DNA of 64,000 nt from Terribacillus halophilus. Lineage in GTDB: Bacteria > Bacillota > Bacilli > Bacillales > Amphibacillaceae. Of the stretch, positions 25,117-33,743 are shown piece by piece. Positions within the stretch are counted from its first letter, which is position 1. Each line of letters begins with the position of its first letter. Made by a program: the position numbers and the translations under genes. The notes under the pieces are model-generated. The model was not told the DNA's origin. It saw nothing but the letters and a program-made list of their open reading frames with translations, and ran no database searches. Where the stretch lies: contig NZ_LT727828.1 in assembly GCF_900162685.1 (NCBI RefSeq), positions 522,824 to 586,823 of the forward strand. The letters run 5' to 3'.

Positions 25117-26124
25117 TTATTCCGTTTCCGCTACTTTCACCAATTGCTTCCCTAAATTCTCACCTTTGAACAATCCAAGAAATGCATCTGGTACGTTCTC
25201 AAAACCATCCACAACGTTTTCTTCGAAGGTTAGCTTGTCTTGTTTGAACCATTCAGACAGCTGTTTTTTACCTTCAGCGAAGTGTTCACCGTAGTCTGCA
25301 ACGATAAAGCCTTGAATTTTGGCTTTAGCTTTGACAAGGTACCCTTGAATACGAGGTCCTTGGTCTTCTTTTTTATTGTAAGAAGAGATGCTGCCGCAGA
25401 GCGGGATGCGGGCATGTGCATTCAATAATGGATAAACTGCGTCAGATACAGGGCCACCGACGTTATCGAAGTAGACGTCTATGCCATCTGGGCAGGCTTT
25501 CTCTAATGCTTTTGCTACATCTTCTTCTTTGTAGTTGATTACTTCATCAGCACCTAATGTGTTTTTTACGTAATCAAGTTTCTTCGGTGACCCGGCAATG
25601 CCGACAACGCGTGCGCCGAGAATTTTAGCGATTTGTACAACAGTGGATCCGACTGCGCCGGCAGCGCCGGAAACAACAACCGTCTCACCAGACTTCGGTT
25701 CACCGATATCTGTTAAGCCGAAATAAGCGGTAAGGCCAGGCATACCGAGCACGCCTAATGCTGTAGAAACTGGTCCGAGCTCAGGATCGACCTTTTGCAG
25801 GTTGTCTGGATTTGCTGCATTGTAACGCGCCCAAGGCAGATTGCCTAGCACATAGTCGCCTTTTTGGAATTTATCAGATTGTGATTCTGTCACTTGTCCG
25901 ACAACGCCTCCGGAAATCGGGGCATCTACTTCATAAGGAGCAACATAAGATTTTGCATCACTCATTCTGCCGCGCATATAAGGATCTACACTAATATAGA
26001 TACTCTTAACCAGCACCTGTCCTTCTTCAAGTTCCGGTACTTCTGTGTCGACAAAGCGGAAATTCTCCTCTGTTGGCATGCCTTCCGGTCGTTTGGCTAA
26101 TTGTATTTCTTCGTTTTTTGCCAT
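25117..26124 (-). CDS. Zinc-free MDR-family NADP-dependent oxidoreductase (YfmJ-like)
   Basis: A 335-residue medium-chain reductase of the leukotriene-B4-dehydrogenase/YfmJ/CurA class that typically reduces C=C bonds of enones with NADPH. Seen: the N-terminal catalytic fold with YISVDPYMRGRM and SGGVVGQV, the Rossmann motif SGAAGAVGSTVVQIAK near residue 155, and FDNVGG. No zinc-ligand cysteines are present. It is likely a detoxification enzyme. AAGGAG precedes the ATG. It is separate from ydaT, which is divergent. Confidence 0.88.
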   Translation of the reverse strand: MAKNEEIQLAKRPEGMPTEENFRFVDTEVPELEEGQVLVKSIYISVDPYMRGRMSDAKSYVAPYEVDAPISGGVVGQVTESQSDKFQKGDYVLGNLPWARYNAANPDNLQKVDPELGPVSTALGVLGMPGLTAYFGLTDIGEPKSGETVVVSGAAGAVGSTVVQIAKILGARVVGIAGSPKKLDYVKNTLGADEVINYKEEDVAKALEKACPDGIDVYFDNVGGPVSDAVYPLLNAHARIPLCGSISSYNKKEDQGPRIQGYLVKAKAKIQGFIVADYGEHFAEGKKQLSEWFKQDKLTFEENVVDGFENVPDAFLGLFKGENLGKQLVKVAETE

Positions 26125-26200
26125 GGGGCATCATCTCCTTTTTGGTAATAGAGCAATTGTAAAGCGGGATATTCCTATATACAACTCTTTTGCTTCCTGC

Positions 26201-26225
26201 GTTTCACCAGAGGGTGAAAGGGAAT
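26201..26225 (+). promoter_or_regulatory. Sigma-B promoter of ydaT-like gene
   Basis: GTTTCA (26201-26206), 13 bp, GGGAAT (26220-26225), against the sigma-B consensus GTTTAA-N12-14-GGGWAT: 5 of 6 and 6 of 6 bases at correct spacing. It lies 36 bp before the ATG. YdaT of B. subtilis belongs to the general stress group, which supports the call. Confidence 0.75.
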
Positions 26226-26261
26226 ACTACATGTACGAAAACAAACAAAGGAGTTTTTAGC

Positions 26262-26699
26262 ATGCCTTGGACAATGGACGACTATCCTGCTTCACTGAAA
26301 AACTTGGACAAGCCAGTTAAAAAGAAAGCAATTGAAATTGCGAATGCGATGCTGGACGAAGGCTATGAGGAAGGCAGAGCAATTCCTATTGCTACTAGTC
26401 AGGCGAAAGAGTGGCATGATAATGCTTCGGAAAAAGAAGTGAAAGACTTTATGAAAAATGATGATCCAACGGAACGAGATGCCGATGCTTCTCACAGTAA
26501 CCCCGATTTAATGGACGAGGCGGAAGAAGTCGTACCGCATGATGATGGCTGGGCAGTGCAGGCGAAAGATGCGAAACGACCTTCCCAGGTATTTGATAAC
26601 AAACAGGATGCAATCAACCGAGCGAAAGAGATTGCTGCTAATAAAGAAACAGAGACAATTATTCATAAAAAAGACGGATCTGTTCAGAAACATTCTTAA
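26262..26699 (+). CDS. ydaT: YdaT-like general stress protein with C-terminal DUF2188
   Basis: A 145-residue, highly charged cytosolic protein. The N-terminal half (PWTMDDYPASLKNL, then GYEEGRAIPIATSQAKEW) matches the YdaT/ChaB-like segment; the C-terminal half (about 92-145; GWAVQAKDAKRPSQVFDNKQDA, ending KKDGSVQKHS) is a DUF2188 repeat. The ATG at 26262 follows AAAGGAG. Biochemical function is unknown. The sigma-B promoter points to expression under stress and on entry into stationary phase. A clear terminator follows two bases after the stop, so it is monocistronic. Confidence 0.88.
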   Translation: MPWTMDDYPASLKNLDKPVKKKAIEIANAMLDEGYEEGRAIPIATSQAKEWHDNASEKEVKDFMKNDDPTERDADASHSNPDLMDEAEEVVPHDDGWAVQAKDAKRPSQVFDNKQDAINRAKEIAANKETETIIHKKDGSVQKHS

Positions 26700-26701
26700 T
26701 G

Positions 26702-26732
26702 AAAAGCTGCATCAAGATGGTGCAGCTTTTTT
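26702..26732 (+). terminator. Terminator of ydaT-like gene
   Basis: Arms AAAAGCTGCA / TGCAGCTTTT with a nine-base loop and a T run. Confidence 0.9.
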
Positions 26733-26833
26733 ATATTGGCAGTTTGGCTAACTAAGATATAGCTTTATTTATTTTTTGAAAAGTTTATAATGAGAAAGCA
26801 AGACCATTTTGAAGAAAAGGTGGAACATTTTCC

Positions 26834-27745
26834 ATGAGTTGGTTAACGAAATGCATGTCGGCTTGTGTTGCATTTGCCCTAGTGCTTAGCTTTGCCTTTT
26901 CCGATGTTGTATCCGCAAATACTGGAAAGAACACGGATAGTATTAATGAAAAATTCGGCTTACCGATTGTCGTTGTTGGAGATTCGCTGTCAGATGCACA
27001 AAAACAGCAAGTTAGAGAAGATCTTGGCGTAACAAATACAAATAATGTAGAGGAAATCCCAGTTACAGCAGATGATATCGTGAAGTACATAAATGGAGAT
27101 GCCAATTCCAGAATGTATTCTTCCGCGATGATTACGAGAGAAGAAGAAGGACATGGTCTGGAGATTCAGATTGTGACACCTGAAAATATCACGCAAGTAA
27201 CTGTCGATATGTACAAAAATGCTCTGCTTACTGCAGGGATTGAGAATGCAGCGGTAGAAGTTGCATCCCCAGTGAAAGTGAGCGGCCATTCGGCGCTGAC
27301 AGGTATATACAAAGCGTATGATACAGCAGATGGCAACTTGGATCCGGAGCGGACAGAGGTTGCCAATGATGAATTGGATCTCACGACAGATCTTGCACAG
27401 CAAGAAGGGCTGGATAATGAAAAAGTAACCCAGCTCATGACAGATATTAAACAGGAAATTGCCGAACAAAACCCCGCTACACGGGAAGAAGTGGAGCAAA
27501 TCGTATCTGACCAGCTGAGTAAGCTGGAGGTTAGTTTAAGTGAAGAAGACAGACAGCTGTTGATCGATTTGTTTGATAAGATGCGTCAGCTGGATATTAA
27601 CTTTGATGGCGTTAAAAACCAATTAGAAGATATCGCCAGCACGATTCAAGATAAGATTGACGAAGTTGCCAACAATGATGGTTTCTGGCAGGGCGTGAAG
27701 GATTTCTTCAAGTCTATTGGTGATTTCTTTAAAAATCTATTTTAA
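26834..27745 (+). CDS. ypuA: Secreted DUF1002 protein (YpuA-like)
   Basis: A 303-residue exported protein of the DUF1002/YpuA family; its role is unknown but linked with the cell envelope in B. subtilis. It has a signal peptide (about 1-29, cleavage near VVSA-NT) and a DUF1002 body beginning PIVVVGDSLSDAQKQQVREDLG, with TADDIVKYINGDANSRMYSSA following. A Glu/Gln-rich helical C-terminal third ends in an aromatic/basic amphipathic tail (WQGVKDFFKSIGDFFKNLF). No LPXTG motif. GAAAAGGTGGA before the ATG. ridA follows after 15 bp and may be co-transcribed. Confidence 0.88.
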   Translation: MSWLTKCMSACVAFALVLSFAFSDVVSANTGKNTDSINEKFGLPIVVVGDSLSDAQKQQVREDLGVTNTNNVEEIPVTADDIVKYINGDANSRMYSSAMITREEEGHGLEIQIVTPENITQVTVDMYKNALLTAGIENAAVEVASPVKVSGHSALTGIYKAYDTADGNLDPERTEVANDELDLTTDLAQQEGLDNEKVTQLMTDIKQEIAEQNPATREEVEQIVSDQLSKLEVSLSEEDRQLLIDLFDKMRQLDINFDGVKNQLEDIASTIQDKIDEVANNDGFWQGVKDFFKSIGDFFKNLF

Positions 27746-27760
27746 TTAGGAGAGAGACAT

Positions 27761-28150
27761 ATGCGTAATATCATTCAAACAGATAAAGCACCACAAGCAA
27801 TCGGACCATATTCACAGGCAATTGAAACTGCTGGTACGGTTTATATTTCCGGACAAATTCCTCTGAACCCGGAAACAGGAGAGATGGCGGAATCAATTAC
27901 GGAGCAGACAGAGCAGGTAATGAAGAACTTGACTGCCATTTTGGATGAAGCTGGTTTATCATTTGACCAAGTTGTCAAAACGACAATCTTCCTGACGTCA
28001 CTGGATGACTTTGCTGCTGTAAATGAAGTATACGGACGTCATTTATCCGAGCCTTATCCAGCACGTGCAACGGTAGAAATCTCTAAGTTGCCGAAAGGTG
28101 CCAACGTAGAGATTGAAGCAGTAGCTGTTCGCAGCTTTAATATGTTATAA
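27761..28150 (+). CDS. ridA: RidA family enamine/imine deaminase
   Basis: Clears reactive 2-aminoacrylate and related enamines produced by PLP enzymes. The 129-residue protein has the family hallmarks: APQAIGPYSQAI at the N terminus, YISGQIPLNPETG, the conserved arginine in PARATVEIS and the terminal NVEIEAVA. Length is standard. GGAGAGAG precedes the ATG. It lies 15 bp after the ypuA-like gene. The symbol yabJ is used for the B. subtilis paralogue in the pur region, but the context here is different. Confidence 0.93.
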   Translation: MRNIIQTDKAPQAIGPYSQAIETAGTVYISGQIPLNPETGEMAESITEQTEQVMKNLTAILDEAGLSFDQVVKTTIFLTSLDDFAAVNEVYGRHLSEPYPARATVEISKLPKGANVEIEAVAVRSFNML

Positions 28151-28185
28151 AAAAGGATTGCCGAAATAAATCGGCAATCCTTTTT
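28151..28185. terminator. Bidirectional terminator between ridA and MFS gene
   Basis: Perfect 14-bp stem AAAAGGATTGCCGA / TCGGCAATCCTTTT with loop AATAAA and T/A runs on either side. It overlaps the last codon of the convergent MFS gene. Confidence 0.92.
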
Positions 28186-29407
28186 AAATCGAGTGAGCCC
28201 GTGTATTGCTGCGGCTGTTCTTGATATGAGCCGTGAGCAATGTGACGCCACATATAATAAGCAAGGCACTTGTCATATAGAAGACAGCAGAGAAGCCGAA
28301 ATAACCAGCCATTATCCCGCCCATGATGGGACCGATGAAATTCCCAAGGAAGCGTAAGCTATTATTATATCCGAGCACTTCCCCTTGCATGCTGATTGGC
28401 GCCGCTTGGCGGATGTAAGCCACTCGCAGCGGTATAATCCCGCCAATCGCCATGCCTAGGAATAGCCGTATAACAGCGAGCTCCCATACAGAATCCACCA
28501 TGGCGCCTGGAATATAGACAATTCCGGCAGCGAAGATGAGACCAATCAGTATTTTAACATAACCAATTCGGTCGCCCAGCTTGCCCCATGTTCTCGTCAT
28601 CAGCAAGTTGCCAAGCCCGGCAGCAGAAAATGCAATTCCAGAATAAAAGGCGATGTTTGCCGGTCCGTGCAGTTCTTGTACATAAAGAGACAAGATTGGC
28701 TGCACACTGAAATTAGCAATCTGAATTAAGGAACTTAAAATCAGAACGACTAACAAAATTGGATCACGTAAAATATGCGCCAGCACTTCTTTGGAAGTAT
28801 AGTGTGACTTTTCGCCTTTTTGAATCTTAACCGGATATTCTTTTGTCCCGAATGTTACTAAAAGTGCAGAAGTGAAAACACTTAAAGAAACAAGGAAGAA
28901 TGTACCGTGGAACCCAATGCTGTCTGCAAGAATACCGCCAATCAAGGGTCCGAATAGCATACCAGTAATGCTTCCTGTCTGTAAGGTGCCGAGCACACGT
29001 CCGGCGATATGGCTTGGTGTCTGTGTCGAGATAAAGGCTTGGGAAATTCCGATAAAACCAGTGAAAATCCCCATAAACAAACGAAGCATAAACAACTGCC
29101 ATACATTTTCGGTAAAACCAAGCAGGAGAATAGAGATCCCCATGCCGAAGGAAGTTATAATTAAGATCAATTTCCGGCCGTAACGGTCACCTAGCTTTCC
29201 CCAAAAAGGAGAGCAGATAAAGGCTGTAACAAAAGTTACTCCAAAAATGATACCAGACCAGCTTTGCACTTCACGTTCTGATAAAGTGCCGAAAGATGAA
29301 ATATATAAAGATAAGAATGGCATGATCATACTTAGGCTCGCTGAAATAAAAAAGTTAGCGAACCACATGATAAACAGGTTGCGTTTTGCGAGCTGTTCGT
29401 CAGTCAT
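28184..29407 (-). CDS. MFS multidrug efflux-type transporter
   Basis: A 407-residue, 12-helix major facilitator, probably a proton-driven drug exporter of the DHA1 type. The conserved loop-2 motif GKLGDRYGRKLIL is at about residue 70, a second GKLGDRIGYVK sits after helix 8, and the antiporter-type GPLIGGILAD appears near residue 157. The start ATG has only a weak GAAGTG site. No regulator is adjacent. The substrate cannot be told from sequence. Confidence 0.87.
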   Translation of the reverse strand: MTDEQLAKRNLFIMWFANFFISASLSMIMPFLSLYISSFGTLSEREVQSWSGIIFGVTFVTAFICSPFWGKLGDRYGRKLILIITSFGMGISILLLGFTENVWQLFMLRLFMGIFTGFIGISQAFISTQTPSHIAGRVLGTLQTGSITGMLFGPLIGGILADSIGFHGTFFLVSLSVFTSALLVTFGTKEYPVKIQKGEKSHYTSKEVLAHILRDPILLVVLILSSLIQIANFSVQPILSLYVQELHGPANIAFYSGIAFSAAGLGNLLMTRTWGKLGDRIGYVKILIGLIFAAGIVYIPGAMVDSVWELAVIRLFLGMAIGGIIPLRVAYIRQAAPISMQGEVLGYNNSLRFLGNFIGPIMGGIMAGYFGFSAVFYMTSALLIICGVTLLTAHIKNSRSNTRAHSI

Positions 29408-29642
29408 TAGATGGATAACACTTCTTTCGCGTTAATATTTCGATACCCTAACTAATTATATACAAGAATAGAAGGGATATGCAATGCGATAGCTTGGAAA
29501 CAGGCAGGATAGGGAAGAATTGCAGGGGAACAATGAACATGGTAAAATAAAGGATGTTCTGCTATATAACATAATTTAGCAAACCATATAAAATTATACA
29601 TTAATTATATATAAATGTCAATTGTTTTGGAGGGACGTTGGT

Positions 29643-31955
29643 ATGTCAGAAGAGGAAAAAGATTTGCAGGGTGAACAAGCCCGTGTTGCCCGTGTCCAAA
29701 AGACAATAGAAGCAAAAAGAGAAAAAACGGCAGGACTTATTCAAGGATTGCGGGAAAAGGTAATTGATCTTCGGAAGAATTTCTGGGAAGACGTAACGGT
29801 CAACCTAGATGAGCCGGATGATGTGAATGAGACGCAGGCCAGCTTAAAGCAGCAAGCGGAGCTATTAGGAGAACGAGAACGAACGCATCAGCAAATTCAT
29901 AATGAAGTAAAGACACTTGACCGACTGCAGCGTAACCCTTATTTTGGTCGAATTGACTTCCGGGAGAACGGTGCAGATCATGATGAGGAAATCTACGTAG
30001 GGTTGGCTAGTTTAATGGATGAGAAAGAAGAAGATTTTCTCATTTATGATTGGCGTGCACCGATTTCCAGTATGTATTATGATTTTTCACCAGGAGATGC
30101 TTCCTATGAAACAATTGAAGGCGCGATTGAAGGAGAAGTAACGCTAAAGCGTCAATTCATTATCCGGAATGGCAAGCTTGTGGCGCTGTTTGATACGGGC
30201 GTAACAATTGGTGACAGCCTGTTACAGTACGTACTAGGCGGCAATGCCAGCACGGAAATGAAAAGCATCGTTGCGACTATCCAGAAAGAGCAAAATCAAA
30301 TTATCCGGAACGAATCAGCAGCTAATTTGATTGTGCAAGGAGCAGCTGGAAGCGGAAAGACCTCCGCTGCGCTTCAGCGGGTTGCTTATTTGCTGTATCA
30401 TTATCGTGATCGTATTACGGCAGAGAATATTGTTTTACTTTCCCCTAACCCGCTATTCAATAGTTATGTGTCCAATGTCCTGCCAGAGCTTGGCGAGGAA
30501 AATATGAAGCAAGCGACTTTCTATGCGCATATGCATGGACAGCTACAAGGAAAAGAAACGATTGAGACACCATTTGAACAGATGGAATACATGCTGCTTG
30601 CTTCTGGTGAAGAAAAAGAGAAGCGGCTGGCAGGAATTCAATATAAGGCGAGTCTTGATTTTAAGAACTATATTGACGAGAAGCTGGAAGAGTTCAAGCG
30701 TGCAGGCCTTATTTTCAAGGATGTCAGCTTCCGAAAACAGCGCATTGTGAGCAAGCAAGAAATTCAGTCGCATTTTTACGGGCTTTCCAATACACTGCCG
30801 CTGGCTAATCGAGCGGAACTGACAGCAGCATGGATTGTTGAAAAGCTTCGAGCATGGGGCGATTGGGAAACACGGAAAGAATGGGTTCGAGAAGAAGTCG
30901 AGCTGATGGAGAAAGAAGACTATGTGGAGGCTTTCTCAGAATTGCAGAAGAAAGACCGTTCAGAAACAAGTGACTTTGAAGAGAACAAGCAAGAAGAAGA
31001 GATTCTCAGAAAGTGGGTTGTCGAACGGAAGCTTCGTCCGCTGATTGAAAAAGTTCTGAAGCATGCCTTTATTAATGTGAAAAAATCATACTTGCGAATG
31101 CTTACTGCAGAAAGACGTCCGGAAATGCCGGCTTCATGGCCTGCATTAACCGAAGCGACCAAACAGAATTTGATGCAGAAGTACATGAGCTGGGAGGATG
31201 TAACACCTTTTGTTTACTTCCGTGACAAGGTGCTGGGCGATCGTTCTGATAAAACCATTCGTTATGTATTGATCGATGAGGCGCAGGATTATTCTGCTTT
31301 TCAGTTTGCTTACTTGCAGCAGGCATTTCCTAATGCACGGATGACGTTGCTCGGAGATATCAACCAAGCAATTCAAGCGCATTCGCTTACGGGCGAAAAT
31401 GTGCTGTCTGGTAATACTGCTGACAGTCATCGGATTGAGCTATGGAGAAGCTACCGGTCCACAAGACAGATTGTCGACTTTACGAAAGAGCTCTTGGAAC
31501 ATGCAAAGCATATCCAGCCGTTCAACCGTGATGGCGACTTGCCGACAGTAGCGAAAGTGAAAGATGAATCCGAACGACGCAGCATGATTTCAGAGAGAAT
31601 CCGAGCTTTACAAACAGCTGGTTACGAAACGATTGCAGTAATCGCTAAGACGAGCAAAGAAAGCAGAGCAGCGTATGATTGGATTAAAGAAGAAATGGAA
31701 GCAGATCTAATAACAGAAACGACGTCGCAATACAAAAAAGGCCTCTCTGTCATTCCTGCTTATTTAGCTAAAGGAATTGAGTTTGACGCCGTTATTTTAT
31801 ATGATGTATCAGATATGGCGTACGGTCATGAATCAGAGCGCACACTGCTGTATACAGCATGCACACGTGCGATGCACGAATTGCATATGTACAGCAGTGG
31901 CAACCTAAGTCCATTCATTGAGACAGCAGCAGAAACAACGTATAAAAGCCTATAA
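29643..31955 (+). CDS. helD: RNA polymerase recycling ATPase HelD
   Basis: UvrD-like helicase-fold ATPase that pulls stalled RNA polymerase off DNA. The 770-residue protein has the long N-terminal coiled-coil arm (about 1-75) that enters the secondary channel of polymerase, a NPYFGRIDF/DWRAPISSMYYD segment typical of HelD, Walker A GAAGSGKTSAAL near residue 234, Walker B VLIDEAQDYS near 542 and C-terminal motifs SYRSTRQI and AKGIEFDAVILYD. ATG at 29643 follows GGAGGG at a spacing of eight; the in-frame TTG at 29622 lies before that site. The 235-bp AT-rich gap upstream holds no clear promoter. Confidence 0.93.
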   Translation: MSEEEKDLQGEQARVARVQKTIEAKREKTAGLIQGLREKVIDLRKNFWEDVTVNLDEPDDVNETQASLKQQAELLGERERTHQQIHNEVKTLDRLQRNPYFGRIDFRENGADHDEEIYVGLASLMDEKEEDFLIYDWRAPISSMYYDFSPGDASYETIEGAIEGEVTLKRQFIIRNGKLVALFDTGVTIGDSLLQYVLGGNASTEMKSIVATIQKEQNQIIRNESAANLIVQGAAGSGKTSAALQRVAYLLYHYRDRITAENIVLLSPNPLFNSYVSNVLPELGEENMKQATFYAHMHGQLQGKETIETPFEQMEYMLLASGEEKEKRLAGIQYKASLDFKNYIDEKLEEFKRAGLIFKDVSFRKQRIVSKQEIQSHFYGLSNTLPLANRAELTAAWIVEKLRAWGDWETRKEWVREEVELMEKEDYVEAFSELQKKDRSETSDFEENKQEEEILRKWVVERKLRPLIEKVLKHAFINVKKSYLRMLTAERRPEMPASWPALTEATKQNLMQKYMSWEDVTPFVYFRDKVLGDRSDKTIRYVLIDEAQDYSAFQFAYLQQAFPNARMTLLGDINQAIQAHSLTGENVLSGNTADSHRIELWRSYRSTRQIVDFTKELLEHAKHIQPFNRDGDLPTVAKVKDESERRSMISERIRALQTAGYETIAVIAKTSKESRAAYDWIKEEMEADLITETTSQYKKGLSVIPAYLAKGIEFDAVILYDVSDMAYGHESERTLLYTACTRAMHELHMYSSGNLSPFIETAAETTYKSL

Positions 31956-31958
31956 AAA

Positions 31959-31994
31959 AACAGGAATCCGCGCAGGATTCCTGTTTTCTTTTTT
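31959..31994. terminator. Bidirectional terminator between helD and DASS transporter
   Basis: Arms AAACAGGAATCC / GGATTCCTGTTT with a short CGCGCA loop and T/A runs; convergent gene ends. Confidence 0.9.
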
Positions 31995-33426
31995 ACCATA
32001 AGCCGATGATCTTCCACCAAATGCCGCCAATACCGATCCAGACAATCAGATGGATAATGGAGATGATGAAACCGAGTCCCCACCATTTTTGCTGGGAGAC
32101 AAAGCCTGCACCGAAGAATACTGGAGCAGGACCGCTGCCGTAATGCGTCAAACATCCGAACAAGTTACTGAAGAATGCTAACAAGAGAGCTGACATTAAC
32201 GGAGGGGCACCAGCTGCTACAACAACGGACAGGAAGGCAGCGTACATCGCGCTCACATGCGCTGTGTTACTAGCAAAGAAGTAGTGCGAATAGAAATACA
32301 CAATTGCAAGCAATAGCAATGCTACCGGCCAGGACAGCGTACTTACGACATCACTCATAATATCACTGAACCATGGTACAAGACCGAGTTCATTTAAGTA
32401 ATTTGCCATCATAACGAGGACAGCGAACCAGACAAGTGTGTCCCAAGCGCCTTGTTCCTGCTTGATGTCAGACCAAGTCAGCACTTCTGTCAGCAAGAGT
32501 ACTACCAGACCGATAAATGCTGCAGTCGTTGAGCCGATGCCAAAGCTTCCGCCGAAAATCCATAGGACAAGCAGTAAAAAGAATACGGCAATCATAAACC
32601 ATTCCGAACGTTTCAATTTTCCCATGCTTTGCAGTTTCTCTGTAGCCATTTCAGTTGCCTTTGGTGTTTCTTTGATTTCAGGCGGATAAAGCTTGAAAAC
32701 AACAAATGGGATAACAATTAAACTGATGATACCAGGAACAATGGAAGCAAGAATCCAGCTGCCCCACGAGATAGATTGTCCAGTAACACTCTCTGCAGCA
32801 CTCGCTGCCAGTGGGTTGGCTGCCATTGCTGTTAGGAACATTGCGGAAGTAATTCCATTACCCTGATAAGATGCTGTAGTCAGGAAAGCGCCGATTTTGC
32901 GTTCCGTACCGTCTCCGCTTCTGGAGCCGTAAGAATTCGACAGAGATTGAATGATCGGAAAAATAATCCCGCCGGCACGTGCTGTGTTCGATGGCATCGC
33001 TGGCGAAAGAATTAAATCACTACCGATTAAGGAATAAGACAATCCTAATGTCTTTTTACCGAATAAGCGGACAAATAGGTAGGCAATCCTAGAACCAAGA
33101 CCAGTCTTGATAAAACCTCTCGAGATGAAAAATGCGATAACAATCAGCCAAATTGTGCTGTTTTGAAATCCGCTAAGTGCTTCCTCTAATCCTAGTGTGC
33201 GTGTTAATACGATAGCTGTTAAAGATAAGATGGCGACACTTCCCATTGGCATGGGCTTGATAATCAATCCAATGATGGTTGCTACAAAAATGGCAAATAA
33301 ATGCCAAGCTTCTTCTTTTACACCATCAGGTGAGGGAATGAACCAAAGAATTACTCCTATTAAAACCGTAATAAGGAGCGGAATCCATTTGACTTCCCGT
33401 TTCGGTTTATTAGATGAATCAGCCAT
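31993..33426 (-). CDS. DASS-family dicarboxylate/sodium symporter (CitT/YflS-like)
   Basis: A 477-residue transporter of the divalent anion:sodium symporter (SLC13/DASS) family with about 12-14 hydrophobic segments. Family motifs: SPAMPSNTARAGGIIFPI (the SNT substrate motif) near residue 145, and a second one, FFASNTAHVSAM, near residue 375. This matches the CitT/YflS branch (malate, 2-oxoglutarate, tartrate). AAAGGGG precedes the ATG. It has no two-component system next to it, so regulation is unclear. Confidence 0.88.
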   Translation of the reverse strand: MADSSNKPKREVKWIPLLITVLIGVILWFIPSPDGVKEEAWHLFAIFVATIIGLIIKPMPMGSVAILSLTAIVLTRTLGLEEALSGFQNSTIWLIVIAFFISRGFIKTGLGSRIAYLFVRLFGKKTLGLSYSLIGSDLILSPAMPSNTARAGGIIFPIIQSLSNSYGSRSGDGTERKIGAFLTTASYQGNGITSAMFLTAMAANPLAASAAESVTGQSISWGSWILASIVPGIISLIVIPFVVFKLYPPEIKETPKATEMATEKLQSMGKLKRSEWFMIAVFFLLLVLWIFGGSFGIGSTTAAFIGLVVLLLTEVLTWSDIKQEQGAWDTLVWFAVLVMMANYLNELGLVPWFSDIMSDVVSTLSWPVALLLLAIVYFYSHYFFASNTAHVSAMYAAFLSVVVAAGAPPLMSALLLAFFSNLFGCLTHYGSGPAPVFFGAGFVSQQKWWGLGFIISIIHLIVWIGIGGIWWKIIGLW

Positions 33427-33688
33427 AACGAAAACCCCTTTAGTAAAGTAAATAAATTATTGAATACAACATTATATTAGCATAAAAATATTGATATGAA
33501 AGGATTGCTCTATTTTGAGTGATATATTTAATTGATTTAAAAAATTTATTAAATCAAAAGATTTATAACGATTCTAATGTAGTGAAAATATGCAAAAAAA
33601 TACTTCACATGAAATAAGTATCTCTGCTTTTCATACCCACATATTTCCGTTAGTATGCCAATGTTAATTACAAAAAATAATTGAGAAT
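33427..33688. other. AT-rich intergenic gap, no gene seen
   Basis: About 260 bp of very AT-rich DNA between the DASS gene start and the terminator of the next minus-strand gene. It must hold the transporter promoter, but several AT-rich hexamers compete and none can be chosen. No ORF with a ribosome binding site and no structured RNA was recognised. Confidence 0.5.
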
Positions 33689-33718
33689 AAAAAAAGAATC
33701 CGAAAAAATCGGATCCTT
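33689..33718 (-). terminator. Terminator of HIBADH-family gene
   Basis: On the minus strand AAGGATCCGA / TCGGATTCTT with a T-rich loop, followed by seven T. Confidence 0.85.
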
Positions 33719-33743
33719 TAACTTTTTTATGCAAAATTTTATG

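Noticed and set aside
29408-29642. Structured RNA or small gene before helD
   Set aside because: AT-rich with scattered promoter-like hexamers; no stable stem or ORF with a ribosome binding site was seen.
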